From Certhia americana (Eukaryota > Chordata > Aves > Passeriformes > Certhiidae), in NCBI GenBank assembly GCA_018697195.1, contig CM031872.1, positions 7,843,197-7,907,196 of the forward strand: DNA of 64,000 nt, written 5' to 3'. Below are positions 59,767 to 64,000 of this stretch, one piece after another (position 1 is the first letter of the stretch; every line of letters starts with the position of its first letter). The notes below the pieces were generated by a model. The model was not told the origin of the DNA and searched no databases. It was given only the letters and a program-made list of their open reading frames with translations. Both the position numbers and the translations under genes were made by a program.

Positions 59767-62700
59767 AAAATTAGATTTGAAAAACTTTATCTGAACTGGC
59801 CGCCCAAAATCAGGGTGCGACTCTTGATTTAAAATTTAGTTTTTTGTTCTACCGAGCTTTCCTGTGGGAAAGCATCACAATGAGCTCCTCAGTCTTAGCC
59901 TTGAGCTCCACAGACTGTCCTTGCCTCTGTCCTCCAGAATACAGCAAGACTGTAGTGTTGTGACTCTGGGAGCCCAAGCAAATGGGTGGCTTAATACTTT
60001 GAATATTAAATCCCATAAATGTCACCCCAAATTCAAACCTGAGTTCAGAGGTCTCCAGACGCACCTGGGGCTCTCAGCATCCATCAGCTCATTGTCCCTC
60101 CCACACCTGCAATAGTTAAATTTGATAGGAAGTGGTGTCATCCCCCTCCATTTCCATGCTTCCCTTTGTTTGATCCCATCCTTTCACCTAAGCCTTTACA
60201 CGGTGTTTCATGCATCTGCATTAAAACCCCATAAGAGTGCTCATACCCTTGCCCCAGGGGCTTTGACTTGCAGCCCAGTTATCTGACAAAACATTTCTAA
60301 GTAACTTCTCAGAATTTATTGCTCCTGTTGGTTGATTCTGACGTGTCTGACTCCTTTTATGAGTCTGGCCTGTGTCCTGGTGTGAATCCACAGAGTCACC
60401 CACATGGCATCCACCCACTTTCAAACTTGGCTATGGGCATAAAGAGCTCCTTAGTGATTGCAAGGTCACTGTTCTGCATAAATATTTCCCCTCCCCTCCA
60501 AAAATATGTTGGTTAAGGGAATTTCAGACAGAGGGAGAAAATAGTGATGTGTTTGTTACGTACATTATGTGGTTTGGGGTTTTCTGCTTGTTTTTAAATA
60601 ATGGAGGATTTTATTCAAGGGAGCCTGAGGTGCTCAGACTTCACTGGAATTTAAATTTGACTCATCTCATATGGGCTGTCCAAACACATTCCTTGCTGGC
60701 CCAGCTTGGCCAGTTGAGGTGACTCAGTCAGCAGCTGAGCATGACTTCACATCGAGTTCTCCTGTACCTTGTTCCTCTGCTCCATGCATTTGTGAAGGAC
60801 CACTCCAGAAATTTTTGGCAGTTAATTCTCCAAACCTTGATTTTCCCATCTGCAAAAACAGATGCATTAATATTGCCTACTATTCCCATCTTTTAGTATA
60901 AATTGCTTTATAAAGGCCTAATTATTGTTACAATATTTCTAAGCAAATCACCATGTATCCATCAGGGGTTTTTTTACCTGGTGATGTTTAGATGTTTTTT
61001 CAGTATTTGCTCCACTTTTGATCAGGAAGAACTAAATGGCTTTTCTTGATCTTTCCCCAGAATTCATTCAACAGTTTCCAAAACTTTTTCAGACTGTGGC
61101 ATTGATTGGAATAAAATTTAGTAATTGCAGTAATTGGGAAAGAGTGCACATTGTTGGTAATCTGGAGGGATTTGTTTCCGCAACTCCTTGACAGCAGCAA
61201 GATTGGAACCTTAAGCTGGTGGTGCTGAGTGCACTTCAAGTCAGTGTACTGAAAAAAGATTCAATTTTAACAGCTCGAGGGTGAGACCCTGTGGGAGTTC
61301 TGCTGAACCTTTGAAGCGTTTGGGGTTTTTATCGTGCTTTTTGTTTACAGATTGCCCTCCAGGTGATTGGTCCTACTGTGGCCAATGTTGAAGAGGAGAG
61401 CAAGGCTGCTCTGTCAGGAAAGTGGCATTGCCAGGCTTGGAACCCCTTTGGAATACCTGGAATGCTGGAGTCCAAGGCCTGAAGTGTGAAGCATCCACAG
61501 TTCATATTAGATTTTGTGCTGGCCATTGGGTCCAGTAACAACTCTGGGATTCTCCAGGGACAGGGAATGGCAAGGCTTTGTCCCTTATGTGGAGGAAGGA
61601 GGGTTTTCTTGCTCCTGTCACCTCCTGTTTGTGCAACTCCCATGGCTTTTTCTACTCAGTGATCCTAACAGGAGCAGGGGAAGTTTGGAGCTCTGTTTCC
61701 TTGGATGTGAAGGTCATCTTCTCAGGTAGAGACTGCAACCCAGCCTCAGCCCAGGTGTGCTGGGAATGACCTCTGTGCTGATGGCCTCAGGGAGGGTGTG
61801 TTTGAGGAGCCATAATTTTATTTGCTGTTCCCGTGTGTCCGTTTTCCACTGTATCTGACGGATTTGGGAGAGGTGCTGAGCTCCTGACAGAGGCTCCGGA
61901 GGGTGGGGGCACTGACTCCCTTTGTAAATGAGCCTATGGATAACTCAGCTGTGACACTTTTGCCCTCCCTCCTGTTTCATGCTCTCACAGAGAGGTTGTG
62001 TGTAGTAGCTTTAGGATTTACTGCCTTCCTTGTGAGAATCTGGTGGGAGTGGGTCTGGGAGAAGAATTATGGCTGCACAGAAAGTCTGGCTTCCCACTTC
62101 GCTACAGCATGTCTTGGGGAAAAGTTGGGCTTAAAACTGCCAAAACGTATCTACAAGATGTTATCACTTTTGTTTTTTATGAAGCTTGTGTTGACTCTTC
62201 AGCCTGTGTTGGAGGCAGGTGTGTTTGAGCTGTGTGTCCTTTGGAGTGATGTGGCAGGAGCAGGACAGGATTTCCCTCTTCGACTGCTCCTCCACTGGAC
62301 CCACCATCCCTACCCCGGGGTAAGGAAATCACTCTGGGTTTGCTGTTTTTTTCTACCTGCCCCCAGGGAAACAATATAAATACTATGCCTCGAGTGTGCA
62401 TCCATTGAGGGAAAACGGGATTTTTAAATAGTAATGAACTTTGGTTTCCCCTTAGTGCAACAAACCAACGGTTCATTAGTGAAATACATTAATAATTCTC
62501 TTATGAACCCTGTTGGTAGGTGAATCTGCTTTAATTCCTTTGTATCAGCAAGAGCTGCAGGTATGGATGTCTTCGTTACATAAATAAAAAAAAGGGAAGA
62601 AAGCAATGCTTGCAAATTGGTCTTTGTTTCCAAGGAAACAAATTTGACATGCTTGAGCTGTGCGAGATGCAAACACCGCTCGATTCAGCAGACATGCCTC

Positions 62701-64000
62701 GGGATTTTATGGTCTGAATATTATTTTTAAACTACCTCCAATTTCCAGGCAAGGCAGAGGATGGGAATAGAATTTGTTGGCAGGGTTTATCAATCTGTGT
62801 TTAATGAAGGCACTGGGCGGTATCTGGGATTGCCCAGTGTGGCGTGGAGGGAGCTGATCCTGCGCTGGGAGCTGAGGGCCCTGATGAAGGGAAGGGACAG
62901 CCTGGGGCCAAATGGCCTTTGGTAACATCCTTCAGCAGGAGGAGAGGTCTCAGCACACTGAAGTAGTGTGGTTTATCCTGGGTCACTTTACCAAATGTTT
63001 TGTGCTCTAAAAATATTTTAGTAAAAAGCAGTTCGTCAGCGCTTGGCATGCCGGGCTGCCTGGCACTCCCGAGGCGGACACAGGCCCAAAGTATTTGCTA
63101 AAAAGCTGTGGCATGGTATTGAGGCCTGGGCTGAATTTATCAGGGAAGGGATGAGGGAACAACATCATGAGTTGTTTGCATAGTGCATCTGGCACAGATG
63201 TGCTGGGGCCTGATGAAAATCTTGGCTTGAACTTGGCTCGTGGTGTTGTACAGAACGGCTGTAGCGTTGTTCTGATTCCCTTGGAAGTTTTGTTAGGGGG
63301 AAAAAAGCTGGTTTGGTGTTCAGCTGCCACCCTGGTGTTTCCTGAAACGCTGTGTTGACAAAGTCACTTGCTTTATTTTTGAATTTTACTCCAACTCCAG
63401 TTCTGGAGCAGACAGTGCTCATGTTCCACGGGAAGCGAACATCGCTCGGCAGAGCACACACAATTCATGGATTTCAACATCCAGAGTTGGTTTTGGCCTG
63501 GGCCCAACGTGAGGAACAGGATATATATGTTCCAACTTTGTTGGGATTGAATAACTAATTTTTGCCCTGGCAAAGCTTTACTTTTGCACCAGCTGTCTTT
63601 GCTTTCTGGGGTACTTCAGTGAGCTGGAAGGGATCTGTAGGGGCCATGCAAAGTATATGTGGGGAAATACAAATTTTTATAGAATACTCAATCTTCATGT
63701 GCACATCACTCAGAGTGTGCAGGGCCTTATTCCCCAAGTGTTCTCCAACATTGTGTGTCTTTCATATTTTGTTGTTTGAAAACTGGGAAAGGATTTAAAA
63801 AAAAAAAATCCTCTGTTAATTCTCCCTTGAAACAGTTCTACTGCATCGAGGGGACAAGGCAATGATGGAGGAATTTTAGGGCTGATGAGTGAAAAACAAA
63901 CCTCTCTTAAAATTCAGGTCCTTAGGAAAGTACTGCATGAAGTGTGTTACACTGCAGTCTCTTTCATCTTGCTGTTTAACTTTCTTGCAAATGGAGTTAA
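59767..64000. other. EHMT1 intron 1, single-copy segment to the window end
   Basis: No coding exon is supported. A 9-bp inverted repeat resembling an RFX X-box lies at 62623-62642, in an AT-rich unique stretch (62440-62740). Nothing else recognised. Confidence 0.55.
62623..62642. promoter_or_regulatory. RFX X-box-like palindrome
   Basis: TTTGTTTCC and GGAAACAAA are perfect inverted arms around AA. The core GTTTCCAAGGAAAC fits the palindromic RFX-type motif. Function is inferred. Confidence 0.4.

Larger units (their letters stand above)
23736..64000 (+). other. EHMT1: EHMT1 intron 1 (runs off the right edge)
   Basis: It starts with GTGAGT at 23736. The conserved exon 2-3 residues of EHMT1 (around the mammalian QDCC and AADGETNGSCE segments) were not found, so I treat the remaining sequence as intron. 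Mammalian EHMT1 also has a long first intron. Repeats and candidate elements inside it are listed separately. If an unknown gene were nested here this label would need revision; I saw none. Confidence 0.6.

Overview
This is a vertebrate nuclear window, almost certainly avian. Both recognisable genes are intron-split with GT-AG junctions, and the interspersed repeats are chicken-repeat-1 (CR1) LINE 3' fragments, which dominate bird genomes. The two genes are ARRDC1 and EHMT1, side by side on the + strand as in human 9q34.3 (that region corresponds to chicken chromosome 17). Almost all of the short open frames in the window are chance frames or frames kept open by tandem repeats.

Layout: 1-12380 is non-coding and read as an upstream intron of ARRDC1. 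12381-15372 holds the last six coding exons of ARRDC1, from the central arrestin fold to the stop codon; exons 1-2 were not found. 15373 to about 17035 is its 3' UTR, with further poly(A) signals out to 19788. 20034-22640 is a GC-rich intergenic block with several tandem repeats, bracketed by two near-identical CR1 fragments. 23380-24745 is a CpG-island promoter. Inside it, 23715-23735 is a seven-codon first coding exon (MATVDAE, then a GTGAGT donor) that matches the start of EHMT1. From 23736 to the right edge I read EHMT1 intron 1, with a 29-bp minisatellite (24830-25990), four microsatellite arrays and more CR1 fragments.

Function: ARRDC1 is a plasma-membrane alpha-arrestin adaptor that recruits TSG101 (PSAP motif) and NEDD4-family E3 ligases (PPxY motifs), and it drives budding of ARRDC1-mediated microvesicles. 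EHMT1 (GLP) is a nuclear H3K9 mono- and dimethyltransferase that pairs with EHMT2 (G9a). Their adjacency is conserved synteny and implies no shared pathway.

I found no mobile gene cluster, CRISPR array, RNA gene or other exotic system. The points most worth a second look are the 29-bp palindrome-bearing minisatellite with a divergence gradient, direct CR1 repeats around a CpG- and G-rich block next to the EHMT1 promoter, RFX X-box-like palindromes in EHMT1 intron 1, and two intronic segments with good splice sites that could be unannotated exons. All three 10-N assembly gaps fall inside tandem repeats, so those array lengths are unknown.
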